From contig URRW01000027.1 in assembly GCA_900550285.1 (NCBI GenBank), forward strand, positions 1-34,095: a DNA stretch of 34,095 nucleotides, in the 5' to 3' direction. Below the pieces are notes generated by a model. That model saw only the letters and a program-made list of their open reading frames with translations, searched no databases and had not been told where the DNA came from. Made by a program: the position numbers and the translations under genes. How positions within the stretch are numbered: position 1 is the first letter of the stretch; every line of letters starts with the position of its first letter. Source of the DNA: an uncultured Lachnospiraceae bacterium (GTDB lineage Bacteria; Bacillota; Clostridia; Lachnospirales; Lachnospiraceae). Positions 23,977 to 32,418 of this stretch are shown here, piece after piece.

Positions 23977-26337
23977 CTACCACCGAAGCGCCGACTGAAT
24001 CGAATAATAAAGCTGCGGATTCCCGGTCAGCAGATTCACGCTTCCATCCCGGTTGACCAGCATCAGCAATAAAAATCCTGCCTGAAACAAAACCGCCGCC
24101 TTCAGCCACGCTGCAAAAATACTGTATCCGCCTTTTTCCCGCGCATATGCCGCCGCGCCAAAAAGCGCCGGGATCGCCGCGAGAAACAGCCCGAAAGAAA
24201 CGTCGCAGCTGTAACGGATCAAAATTCCTGCCCCGTTTGCGTCCACCGCCCCGATCAGCACCGAAAGGAACACGCACACGCCCGTAAACCACAAAAGCTC
24301 TTTTTTCATCGCGCCGCTTTTTACATATCTGCGCAAAAACAGCATCGGCACGAAAAACAGGCTGCATAAAAATACGCCGCCGAAGCTGCTCTCCGTCACC
24401 ATTTTTCCAAGATAATCCGTTTCCAGCAGCACGCCGTTGAGATACGGGAATTTTGCCGAAAGCTGGGGCGGCTGGAACAGAAAATACCATAGCCCGTACA
24501 AAATCCGTTCCAGACTAAAGCCGCGGTGCGTCATATCGTTGCTGGTCAGGCTGTACGCCGCCCCGAAATCAAAGGGCGAGCCAAAGCGCGCCGCATTATA
24601 ATACATCAGCCCTGCCGCCACAAGCACATACGGCAGGATCAACGCCGCCAGCTCCCCGGCGCCAAAGCCAACAATACCTTCCTCTGCTTTTCCTGCCCCG
24701 GCGCGCATCTTTTGAAGCGCTTCTCCATCCGCCTTTTGCAGCGCTTTTCCGCCCGCCTTCTGCAGGGCTTTGGCGCGCATCTTCTGCGGAAGCATGCCGC
24801 AGATCTCCTTCCAAAAGATCACCGGCACAAGCGCCGCAAACAGCACAAACTGCGCCCGGCAGCCTGCGGTCAGCGCCATGCACAACGAGCCCGCTGCATA
24901 CAGGGCAGTCCGCTGCGCCCTCTGCCCCTTTTTCCGGTTCTGCCCAGCCAGATACAGCCACAGCCCCGCCGCCGCAAAAAAGTAGGAAGCGGCGATCGGC
25001 ACATGATACAGATCCGGCCGAATCAGCAGATAAAAGGCAGAATAGCTGCCCGTCAGCACAAATACGCCGACGCCCCACAGATAAAAGGGCAGCCTTTGGA
25101 AATACCGCTTCATCAGCTCATATACAAGTCCCGCGCAGGCGATCACAAAGCCCGCCAAAAATACGAATACCGCCGCATAGTTGGGCAGCGCGCCCCCCGT
25201 CAGCAGATAATAGGGCAGATACAAAAGCAATACCGGGACGATGCCGAAATATACATAATAGTTTCCCTCATAGTACGCATAATCCGCCCGGTATGGGATC
25301 TGCCCTGCCTGAAGCACGATCGTATCGTACGGATTTTCTGCCGCCGCAAGCGCCGGATCCGCCTCGCCCACGCTGAAGCTGCCCTGCGCCAGCGCCTCCG
25401 CCAGCTCCTGATACTGCGCGTGATGAAGCGCCAGATTCGACCGGCAGGCGGGATTGATCCGCACGAGTACAAAGACTGCCGCCAGCAATGCTCCCGTCAC
25501 CAAAAAGACTGCTGCCAGACGTTTTCTTTGCCCTGCCTTTGTCTCCGCCAAAAAGCCAATCCCGTGTATCCGGCTCTTTGCCCGCAGCCCGTACAAAAAT
25601 ACTGCCAGCGCCCACCAGACGCACATCCGCCCTGTCCGGAAGGAAAAAGGGATCCGCCCGTTCGCTTCCAGCCCGTCCAGGGAAAGCACCAGCTCGCCCA
25701 GCGTGTCTTTCGCGCCCTTTCCATAGGCGTCCGCCCGCTGCAGCCGGATGTAGAGATTTTTTACAGCTCCATACGGATGCAGCTTCATCGTCCCATTTTC
25801 CGGCACGCCCGGCAAAAGCACCCGCCCATCGCCAAGCGGATAGACGTAGGCGTTTCCCTCATCCTGCGCAAACACCTCCGCCAGCACCTGATACCCTTCC
25901 GGAATCCTGATGTCCAGCCGTATCTGTTCCAGCACTTCGTCAACGTCCCGCACGCTGATGAGCATGCTTCCTCCCGGCACATGCACATAGCCTTCCGCAT
26001 CCGTATAAACCTGCCCTTCCAAAGCTTCCTCTTCGCCGGCTGCCGCCGCCAGAAATTCTTCCGGGCTGCGCCCGTCTGCAAGCTCCATCTCTTCCGCCAA
26101 AACATAATGCTCCGTCAGCTTTGCCCGCTCCATCAGATCCTCTCCCTGATTTCCCAGAGACGTCCAGAAGGAGAACTGACAGACCGTTATCTCGATCAAA
26201 AGCGCTGCCAAAAGCCCCAGCCCCGCCGTCTTTTTTACAGCCCATGATAACCCGGATCTCTTTTTTTTATCCTTCAATGTTTCCCGTATCCTCACATTTC
26301 TTTCCTTTTTCAAAGCGTTCAGCGCCTCTTTTGGCAT
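23977..26337 (-). CDS. Large multi-pass membrane protein, GT-C-like
   Basis: A 786-residue membrane protein that I cannot assign to a named family. It has one N-terminal TM helix (about 33-55), a soluble extracellular domain (about 60-235) rich in beta strands, and then ten or more TM helices. The segment YYEGNYYVYFGIVPVLLLYL (about 355-374) is like those of GT-C-type polyprenyl-phosphate-sugar transferases. A hydrophilic loop (518-549) consists of four 8-residue repeats. It leads an operon with an acyltransferase-3 and an SGNH hydrolase, which fits surface glycan synthesis or decoration. Start MPKEALNAL has a GGAAAGG site. Confidence 0.8.
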   Translation of the reverse strand: MPKEALNALKKERNVRIRETLKDKKKRSGLSWAVKKTAGLGLLAALLIEITVCQFSFWTSLGNQGEDLMERAKLTEHYVLAEEMELADGRSPEEFLAAAAGEEEALEGQVYTDAEGYVHVPGGSMLISVRDVDEVLEQIRLDIRIPEGYQVLAEVFAQDEGNAYVYPLGDGRVLLPGVPENGTMKLHPYGAVKNLYIRLQRADAYGKGAKDTLGELVLSLDGLEANGRIPFSFRTGRMCVWWALAVFLYGLRAKSRIHGIGFLAETKAGQRKRLAAVFLVTGALLAAVFVLVRINPACRSNLALHHAQYQELAEALAQGSFSVGEADPALAAAENPYDTIVLQAGQIPYRADYAYYEGNYYVYFGIVPVLLLYLPYYLLTGGALPNYAAVFVFLAGFVIACAGLVYELMKRYFQRLPFYLWGVGVFVLTGSYSAFYLLIRPDLYHVPIAASYFFAAAGLWLYLAGQNRKKGQRAQRTALYAAGSLCMALTAGCRAQFVLFAALVPVIFWKEICGMLPQKMRAKALQKAGGKALQKADGEALQKMRAGAGKAEEGIVGFGAGELAALILPYVLVAAGLMYYNAARFGSPFDFGAAYSLTSNDMTHRGFSLERILYGLWYFLFQPPQLSAKFPYLNGVLLETDYLGKMVTESSFGGVFLCSLFFVPMLFLRRYVKSGAMKKELLWFTGVCVFLSVLIGAVDANGAGILIRYSCDVSFGLFLAAIPALFGAAAYAREKGGYSIFAAWLKAAVLFQAGFLLLMLVNRDGSVNLLTGNPQLYYSIQSALRW
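24691..24786 (-). repeat. Four 24-bp tandem repeats inside the GT-C-like gene
   Basis: Four in-frame 24-bp units (24763-24786, 24739-24762, 24715-24738, 24691-24714), each starting CARAAG on the minus strand and encoding QK(M/A)(R/G/D)(A/G)(K/E/G)A(L/G). Units 1 and 4 share AAGATGCGCGCC. They lie in a basic loop between membrane helices. Confidence 0.85.
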
Positions 26338-26378
26338 ACCGCCCTTTCCTGCCCTGTCCGCCTACCGTATCATAACAC

Positions 26379-26430
26379 AAAAAAAAGAAAGTGAAAAGCT
26401 CCGCATCCATGATGCAGAGCCTTCACTTTC
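26379..26430 (-). terminator. Strong terminator of the scfA-scfB-secDF-recJ transcript
   Basis: A stem of about 20 bp with small mismatches (26387-26407 with 26411-26430, 3-nt loop) followed on the minus strand by eight T. It is 148 nt past the recJ stop. The stretch between (26431-26577) contains no gene that I can support but has a small inverted repeat (26444-26449 with 26460-26465). Confidence 0.9.
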
Positions 26431-26577
26431 TTATGAGGGGGGAGATAGTGAGTTGTTCAACTATCTGAGACATATATTACAGGTAAAATGTGTGCAAAAT
26501 ATGTACAATTTATAAAAACACTATAAAAACTTCTAAACTGCCCATAAATCCGGCGATCAGCCGCATTTTTGCACGCC

Positions 26578-28455
26578 TTAGCGGTACTTTTGCAGCACCA
26601 GCTGCAGCTTCGTATTGCCCTGCCATGTATTTACGCCGGGATAATAGACCGCGTCAAATAAAAGCCCGGCGCTTTTTCCTTCATAGAGGGCGTCCAGCGC
26701 CGCCTGCCCGTATTTTTTAACCGCGCAGCCTTCAAAGTCCTCTTTTCCGTGAAAGAGCATCATCTCCCAGCGCTTTCCGGCATCGTCCTGCACCGTAAAT
26801 TTGACGACGTTTCCCGTTTTTCCAAGCACCCTTGCGGATAAAAACAAAAGATCCTTCTGCGCAAACACCGGCTTTTCATTTCCGGTGCCGAAGGGCTCCA
26901 AAAGCTCCAGCTCCTCCACAAAATCAAAGCTTACATGGGATACCGGAAGCGGCACATCGATGTGCACCCGCTCCTGCAGGTCGTCCTCCGTCAGCGTGCA
27001 GATCCGGTTGATCTCCCGCCGGAATGCCTCCACATCCTCCTCCCGCATGGAAAGCCCCGCCGCCATTTTGTGACCGCCGTACTTTGTGAAAAACCGGCGG
27101 CATTTCGTCATTTCCTCATAAATATGATAGCCCTCGATCGAGCGGGCGCTGCCTTTTACGCCCTCCTCGCCTCTGGTCAGCACAAAAACCGGCTTATAAT
27201 ACCGCTCCCGGATGCGCCCCGCGATAATGCCCGCGATGCTCTCGTGGCAGTCCGGCAAAAAAACGACCAGCACCCTGTCCTCTTTCAGCGGCCCGGCTTC
27301 GATCATCTCTGCCGCTTCCTCCACGAACTTTTCCGTCAGCTCCTTGCGGCTGTCGTTTAGCTGCTTCAAAAACGCCGCCTGCGCCACCGCGCTTTCCCGC
27401 GTCCGGCTTTCCAGAAGCTCCAGCGCCTGCTTTGCGCTGTCCAGACGTCCGGACGCATTCAGGCACGGCCCCAGCACGAACCCGATATGGAACGCGCTCA
27501 GCTTCCCGTCGATCCACGGGCAGATCTGGTTGACCTCCATCAGCGCGTGAAGCCCAATATTCTGCGTCTGCTTCATCAGGGCAAGCCCCTGCTTTACCAC
27601 GATCCGGTTTTCATCCCGCAGGGGCATCACGTCGCAGATGGTGGCAAACGCCGCAAATTCCAGCAGCTCGTCCAGCACGCCCTTCTGCCCTGCTTTGCCG
27701 TCCTCTCCGGCAGTCCCGGTCTGCCTGCCTGCGCCCGCCTGCCCCGTTTGGCCGCAGTTTCCGGCAGTGATCCCGGGCAGCCCCAGCCGCGCAAACAAAA
27801 TCTGCATCAGCTTAAACGCCACCATCGCGCCGCAGATTTCCCGGAAGGGATACAAATCCCCCTCCTGCTTGGGGTCGATCACCACATCTGCGGGCGGCAG
27901 GATATAACGCCGTTCTGCTTTACCGCTTTTTGGATCAACCGTTTCCTCGTAAGGGATCTCATGATGGTCGGTCACGATCACCGTCATTCCGTACTGCTTT
28001 GCAAGGGCGATCTGGGACGCCGCCGCGATCCCGTTGTCGCAGGTCACGATCGTGTCGATCCCGTCCCGATAGGCTTCCTCCACCAGATGCTCGTTTAAGC
28101 CGTAGCCGTCCTTAATGCGGTGCGGGATCGCCGTGTCCACGACCGCGCCGCACGTCTGAAGCCCTTTTTTCAAAATATATGCCGAACAGATCCCGTCCGC
28201 ATCGTAATCCCCGATCACGCGGACAGGCTTTTTTTCTTTTATTTTTTGTTCCAATAAAAGGGCGGCCATGCCGCTTCCTTTTAACAGCGCCGGATCATAC
28301 ATCCGGTCGATCGAGCCGTGCAGATATTTTTCGATCTGCTCCTCGCCCTCGATGTCCCGGTTGCGTATGATGCGCGCCAGCACCGGGCTGATATGAAATC
28401 TCTGCCCGATGCCGTAAAAGTCAGCTTTTTTGGCCGCCACAAACCATTTTGCCAT
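26578..28455 (-). CDS. recJ: Single-stranded-DNA-specific exonuclease RecJ
   Basis: 5'-3' exonuclease on single-stranded DNA for recombination and mismatch or base-excision repair. The 625-residue protein has the DHH-family metal motifs DYDADG (83-88), CDNG (139-142) and DHHE (163-166), a DHHA1 region with GGHKMAAGLSM, and a C-terminal OB-like domain. Between the DHH motifs and the DVMPL segment it carries a low-complexity insert of about 30 residues (229-258) rich in Gly, Gln, Thr and Ala. Its ATG overlaps the secDF stop by one base (TGATG). Confidence 0.95.
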   Translation of the reverse strand: MAKWFVAAKKADFYGIGQRFHISPVLARIIRNRDIEGEEQIEKYLHGSIDRMYDPALLKGSGMAALLLEQKIKEKKPVRVIGDYDADGICSAYILKKGLQTCGAVVDTAIPHRIKDGYGLNEHLVEEAYRDGIDTIVTCDNGIAAASQIALAKQYGMTVIVTDHHEIPYEETVDPKSGKAERRYILPPADVVIDPKQEGDLYPFREICGAMVAFKLMQILFARLGLPGITAGNCGQTGQAGAGRQTGTAGEDGKAGQKGVLDELLEFAAFATICDVMPLRDENRIVVKQGLALMKQTQNIGLHALMEVNQICPWIDGKLSAFHIGFVLGPCLNASGRLDSAKQALELLESRTRESAVAQAAFLKQLNDSRKELTEKFVEEAAEMIEAGPLKEDRVLVVFLPDCHESIAGIIAGRIRERYYKPVFVLTRGEEGVKGSARSIEGYHIYEEMTKCRRFFTKYGGHKMAAGLSMREEDVEAFRREINRICTLTEDDLQERVHIDVPLPVSHVSFDFVEELELLEPFGTGNEKPVFAQKDLLFLSARVLGKTGNVVKFTVQDDAGKRWEMMLFHGKEDFEGCAVKKYGQAALDALYEGKSAGLLFDAVYYPGVNTWQGNTKLQLVLQKYR

Positions 28456-30620
28456 CAGTTTGCTTCCTTTTTATCCTTTTTTGCGAGCTTTGTCCGAAGC
28501 AGATACCAGAACGCGCCTGCCAGACAAACCGAGGAATATGTGCCGCACGCGATGCCGACCATCAGCGGAAGTGCAAATTCCTTCACGCTGGAAACGCCCA
28601 TCACATAAAGCACCGCAACCATCACAAACGTTGTCAGGGAAGTAAAAATACTTCTGGACAGCGTCTGGCTGATGCTTCCGTTTACAACAGCTTTCAGCTC
28701 AGCCCTGCTTCCGCCCGCCTTCAGGTTCTCGCGGATACGGTCGAAAATAACGATCGTCGCGTTGATCGAATATCCTACGATCGTCAACATACACGCGATA
28801 AACGTATTGCCCACAGACACTCTTGCGATCGCATAAAATGCCAGCACCACAAGCACGTCGTGCAGAAGTGCTGCCACGCTGCTGGCGCCGAAACGCACAT
28901 CCTTAAAGCGCAGCGCCACATAGATCAGCATACATACCGCGGATACCAGCACGGAAACAACGGCATTCGCGCGCATTTCAGAGCTGATCGTCGAGCTGAT
29001 CGTCTCTGTCGTGATCGTATCGGGATCTACCTCAAACTCCTCTTCCAGCCAGCTGCTCAGCTCATCCCTCTGCTCCACTTCCATCGTCACAGTCTTAAAG
29101 ATGACCTGATTGGTTCCCTGCACCTTCTGGGTCTGGACGTTGGCGTCCTTGCTGATCTCTTCGATCTTGGGAACGACCTTTTCATCCAGCTCCTCGATGC
29201 TCATATCCTCGTTAAAGGTCACGTTCGTGGACGTGCCGCCTTTAAATTCAAGGCTGTAATTTAAAGCATTGCCCGTTTTGGAGGAATAAATGCCCATGGC
29301 AGCAAAGCCGCCGATGATCACCACTGCGGAAAGCGCAAAGAACAGCCCCTTTTTCCCGAGGAAATCAATGCTCTTATGCTCCTTTGCCCTGCCGTAGAAC
29401 TTCTCGTCCTTTAAGCCTGCCGCATAAAAAGCGTTCAGGATCATGCGCGTCACAAACAGCGCCGTAAACATGGATACCGCAATACCAAGCGCCAGCGTCT
29501 GCGCAAAGCCCTTGACCGTTCCGGTTCCCATAAAATACAGCACCGCAGCCGCGATCAGCGTCGTCACGTTGCCGTCGATGATCGCAGACAGCGCCTTCTG
29601 GAAGCCAATCTTCATCGAAGATTTTACCGTCTTTCCGGTTGCGATCTCTTCCCGGATCCGGGCAAAAATAATTACGTTCGCATCCACCGCCATACCGATG
29701 GAAAGGATGATGCCGGCGATGCCCGGCAGCGTCAGCGTAATGTCAAAGCCGTTTAACAAAAGGACCATCAGCACCGTGTAAATACACAGTGCGATCGAGC
29801 TTGCAAGCCCGGGGATCCAGTACACTGCGATCATGAAAATAATAACCAGACCCAGACCGATTGCGCCCGCGATCAGGCTCGTTTTGATCGCTGCGGAGCC
29901 AAGCTGCGCCCCTACCACGTTGGAACGAAGCTCCTCCAGCTCCAACTTCAGACCGCCGATGCGGATCGTGGAAGCCAGCTTTTCCGCCTCCTCAAAAGAA
30001 GCCATGCCGTTGATCACAGCCCTGCCGTCGGTGATCTCCGCCTGTACCGCAGGCGCGCTGATCACCTGATTGTCGTATACGATAAAAATAATGTCATTGT
30101 TCGGATAGGCAGCCTTTGTCGCTTCCGCGAATTTCTTCGTGCCCTCCTCTGTCATCGTCAGGGAAACAACCGGCTCCTGATTGCCCATGCTGTTGTTCTG
30201 ATAGCCTGCCTGCGCGTCGGATACATCCGTGCCGGTCAAAACCTCATTCCCGTCCTTATCCAGAAATACCAAGGATCCGGGCTTTCCCAGCTCCTCCAAG
30301 ATCGCATTGGCGTCCGTCACGCCGGGGATCTCGATGTTGATGCGGTCGGTTCCCTCCTGATACACCTGCGCCTCGGTGGAATAGTTTTCCACACGCTTCT
30401 GCAGCTTGTATATGGTGTCCGCCATATCCTCTGCGCTCGGTTCCTCCTCGCCCACTACCTCGTAGGTGATGCTCACGCCGCCCGCAAGATCCAGCCCCTG
30501 CTTGATGTTTGCCGCAGAGCCTCTTTTTCCGGCGTCCAATCCGAACACCGCCACATAAGCGCCTGCGATCAGCGCAAGGATCATGCCTGCCAGCGTGATG
30601 ATTCCTTTCTTCTTGGTCAT
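28455..30620 (-). CDS. secDF: Fused protein translocase subunit SecDF
   Basis: Membrane partner of SecYEG that uses the proton-motive force to help pull proteins across the membrane. The 721-residue protein joins SecD (about 1-420) and SecF (about 430-721) in one chain. Visible motifs: GLDLAGGVSITYEV near the start, VDANVIIFARIREE in the SecD membrane part, and the SecF equivalent GYSINATIVIFDRIREN. Two sets of six membrane helices are expected. The start at MTKKKGIITLAG (30620) has an AGGAG site; the frame extends upstream only into scfB. It lies 14 nt after scfB, a neighbourhood known from other SCIFF loci in Clostridia. Confidence 0.95.
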   Translation of the reverse strand: MTKKKGIITLAGMILALIAGAYVAVFGLDAGKRGSAANIKQGLDLAGGVSITYEVVGEEEPSAEDMADTIYKLQKRVENYSTEAQVYQEGTDRINIEIPGVTDANAILEELGKPGSLVFLDKDGNEVLTGTDVSDAQAGYQNNSMGNQEPVVSLTMTEEGTKKFAEATKAAYPNNDIIFIVYDNQVISAPAVQAEITDGRAVINGMASFEEAEKLASTIRIGGLKLELEELRSNVVGAQLGSAAIKTSLIAGAIGLGLVIIFMIAVYWIPGLASSIALCIYTVLMVLLLNGFDITLTLPGIAGIILSIGMAVDANVIIFARIREEIATGKTVKSSMKIGFQKALSAIIDGNVTTLIAAAVLYFMGTGTVKGFAQTLALGIAVSMFTALFVTRMILNAFYAAGLKDEKFYGRAKEHKSIDFLGKKGLFFALSAVVIIGGFAAMGIYSSKTGNALNYSLEFKGGTSTNVTFNEDMSIEELDEKVVPKIEEISKDANVQTQKVQGTNQVIFKTVTMEVEQRDELSSWLEEEFEVDPDTITTETISSTISSEMRANAVVSVLVSAVCMLIYVALRFKDVRFGASSVAALLHDVLVVLAFYAIARVSVGNTFIACMLTIVGYSINATIVIFDRIRENLKAGGSRAELKAVVNGSISQTLSRSIFTSLTTFVMVAVLYVMGVSSVKEFALPLMVGIACGTYSSVCLAGAFWYLLRTKLAKKDKKEAN

Positions 30621-30634
30621 TTTTTTGCCACTCC

Positions 30635-32026
30635 TTATTCTTCTTCGTCGGCAAGCGCCGCTTTTATCATGATCGCGCATTCCACGCGCTTCTTCTGCAG
30701 TTCACATCCCAGCTCGTAAACGTCGTCGATCTTTCCGTGGCAGTTATAGGAGTTGGCTGCGCAGCCGCCGCTGCAGTAAAACTTGGCAAAGCAGTTCCGG
30801 CATTTTTCCTTCGCATAGACGTTGCAGCATTTGAATTCATCCACAATGTCTTTGCGCACGATACCCTCGTCCACGTTCCCCATCAGAAACGCTTCCTGTC
30901 CCACAAACTGATGGCAGGGATAGAAATCGCCCCACGGGGTTACCGCCAGATATTCCGTGCCCGAACCGCAGCCGGAAAGCCGCTTTGCCACACAGGGACC
31001 GCCGCTTAAATCGATCATAAAGTGGAAGAAGTTCACGCCCCTTCCTTCTTTGTGCCGCTTGATCAGCTCTGCCGCCAGCCTGTCATACTCTTCCAGAAGC
31101 TGCGGGATGTCCTCCGGCTGCAGCGCATAGGGCTCCTTCGGATCTGTCACGACCGGCTCCACGGAAATCTGCTCAAAGCCCAGATCCGCCAGATGCAGCA
31201 CGTCCTCTGCAAAATCCAGATTGTTGTGCGTAAATGTACCGCGCACATAGTAGTTGTCCTGTCCCCGGCTCTCCGCCAGCTTCTGGAATTTGGGCACGAT
31301 CAGGTCGTAGCTGCCCTGCCCGCCGCGGAACGGGCGCATCCGGTCATGCACCTCTTTGCGTCCGTCGATGCTCAATACCACGTTGCTCATCTCGCGGTTT
31401 AAAAATTCCATGATCTCGTCGTTTAACAAAACGCCGTTTGTCGTCAGCGTAAAGCGGAATTTCTTATGATGGGGCTCCTCCAGGCTTCTGCCGTACGCCA
31501 CAAGCTGCTTGACCACTTCCCAGTTCATCAGCGGCTCGCCGCCGAAAAAGTCCACTTCCAGATTCACGCGGCTGCCGGAATTTGCCACAAGGAAGTCCAG
31601 CGCCTTTTTGCCTACCTCAAAGCTCATCAGCGCCCTTCTGCCGTGGTACTCCCCTTCCTCCGCAAAGCAGTACTGGCAGGCGAGGTTGCAGTCGTGGGCA
31701 ATGTGCAGGCAGAGCGCCTTCACAACCGTCTCCCTCTCCTTAAAATCGCCGATATACTTCTCATAAATATCTTCCGTAAACAATACGTTGTCCTGCGCAA
31801 GCTGCAGGATCTCCTCTACGGCTTCCCTGACCTCCTCGTGGGGGTAAGAAAGCTTCTGGCACGCCTCCACAGCCGCAGTCACGGTATCCACATCCCGGAC
31901 GCCTCCCGTCACAAGCTGCTCTGCCAGCGGGATCACGTCATAAACGACGTCGTCCACCACATGCACGCTGCCGCTGTTGACATCCATCACAATGTTATAG
32001 CCGTTGTTTTTATACTGATGTATCAC
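30635..32026 (-). CDS. scfB: Radical SAM/SPASM SCIFF peptide maturase
   Basis: Radical-SAM enzyme of 463 residues that installs Cys-Thr thioether links in the SCIFF peptide (ranthipeptide class). The N-terminal part (about 1-95, starting MIHQYKNNGYNIVMDVNSG) corresponds to a peptide-binding RRE-type domain. The radical-SAM core has CX3CX2C at C113/C117/C120 (CNLACQYC). The C-terminal SPASM region binds auxiliary Fe-S clusters through cysteines in CGSG, YPCHQF, and the cluster CCNVYAKEKCRNCFAKFYCSG. The start codon is GTG (32024-32026) with a GGAAAGGAAA site. The upstream gene encodes the substrate peptide, 128 nt away. Confidence 0.96.
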   Translation of the reverse strand: MIHQYKNNGYNIVMDVNSGSVHVVDDVVYDVIPLAEQLVTGGVRDVDTVTAAVEACQKLSYPHEEVREAVEEILQLAQDNVLFTEDIYEKYIGDFKERETVVKALCLHIAHDCNLACQYCFAEEGEYHGRRALMSFEVGKKALDFLVANSGSRVNLEVDFFGGEPLMNWEVVKQLVAYGRSLEEPHHKKFRFTLTTNGVLLNDEIMEFLNREMSNVVLSIDGRKEVHDRMRPFRGGQGSYDLIVPKFQKLAESRGQDNYYVRGTFTHNNLDFAEDVLHLADLGFEQISVEPVVTDPKEPYALQPEDIPQLLEEYDRLAAELIKRHKEGRGVNFFHFMIDLSGGPCVAKRLSGCGSGTEYLAVTPWGDFYPCHQFVGQEAFLMGNVDEGIVRKDIVDEFKCCNVYAKEKCRNCFAKFYCSGGCAANSYNCHGKIDDVYELGCELQKKRVECAIMIKAALADEEE

Positions 32027-32103
32027 TGAAACTTTTCCTTTCCGTAAAAAATATTGCCCGCCGCGCAGATATTGCCAGCGGTAGCTTATCCCCTGAACGC
32101 ATA

Positions 32104-32131
32104 ATAAGCAGCGATGTCACTCGCTGCTTAT
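32104..32131 (-). terminator. Perfect hairpin between scfA and scfB (attenuator or stabiliser)
   Basis: Perfect 11-bp stem (32104-32114 with 32121-32131, 6-nt loop) 23 nt after the scfA stop. No T-run follows on the minus strand, so it is not a full intrinsic terminator. It may shield the scfA mRNA 3' end or limit read-through, giving more peptide than maturase. Confidence 0.75.
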
Positions 32132-32154
32132 ATCCGGTCGCTTCTGCGTCTGAA

Positions 32155-32298
32155 TTATTTCATCTTCTCGCAGCTCTGGTTGCCAACCGTGCAGGACGTC
32201 TTGCATGCGGACTGGCAGGATGTCTGGCACTCGCCGCAGCCGCCCTTCTTCATGGATTCCTTCAGGTTTCTTGTTGTTAATGTTTTGATGTGCTTCAT
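32155..32298 (-). CDS. scfA: SCIFF ranthipeptide precursor (six cysteines in forty-five residues)
   Basis: A 47-residue precursor peptide of the SCIFF family, substrate of ScfB. It begins MKHIKTLTTRNLKESMKK (leader) and has a core with six cysteines at 21, 24, 28, 32, 36 and 43, ending NQSCEKMK. The spacing GGCGECQTSCQSACKTSC followed by TVGNQ matches the family closely. In the studied homolog from Caldanaerobacter the thioether joins Cys32 to Thr37, and both residues are present here at the same numbers. A strong AAGGAGG site lies 9 nt before the ATG. The product has been linked to signalling in some clostridia; its role is not settled. Confidence 0.97.
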   Translation of the reverse strand: MKHIKTLTTRNLKESMKKGGCGECQTSCQSACKTSCTVGNQSCEKMK

Positions 32299-32322
32299 CT
32301 CACATAGCCTCCTTATGTGTCA

Positions 32323-32339
32323 GGCTCTGCATTGGAGCC
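32323..32339 (-). other. Small hairpin in the scfA leader
   Basis: GGCTC/GAGCC stem (32323-32327 with 32335-32339, 7-nt loop), 25 nt upstream of the scfA start and just before the ribosome site. It may affect mRNA stability. Confidence 0.4.
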
Positions 32340-32359
32340 GTCTTTTCATAACTTGATTC

Positions 32360-32368
32360 ATTATAACA
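32360..32368 (-). promoter_or_regulatory. Predicted extended -10 promoter of scfA
   Basis: Minus strand TGTTATAAT (TATAAT at 32360-32365, TGn just before), about 62 nt before the scfA ATG. The -35 region (TTTTCC-like) is weak, as is common with extended -10 promoters. It would drive scfA and, by read-through, scfB-secDF-recJ. Confidence 0.65.
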
Positions 32369-32418
32369 CAGAAATATCCCGAGGAAAAGAGTTTTTTCAA
32401 AAAGTCCGTTACAGCGCG

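Noticed and set aside
24526..26247. Long open frame of 573 codons on the plus strand
   Set aside because: It is fully antisense to the GT-C-like membrane protein gene. Its product is rich in Arg, Gln, His and Pro with no domain, a typical GC-rich shadow, and it has no ribosome site.
26490..26720. Plus-strand frame of 76 codons starting in the gap after recJ
   Set aside because: Most of it is antisense to the recJ end; composition is not protein-like.
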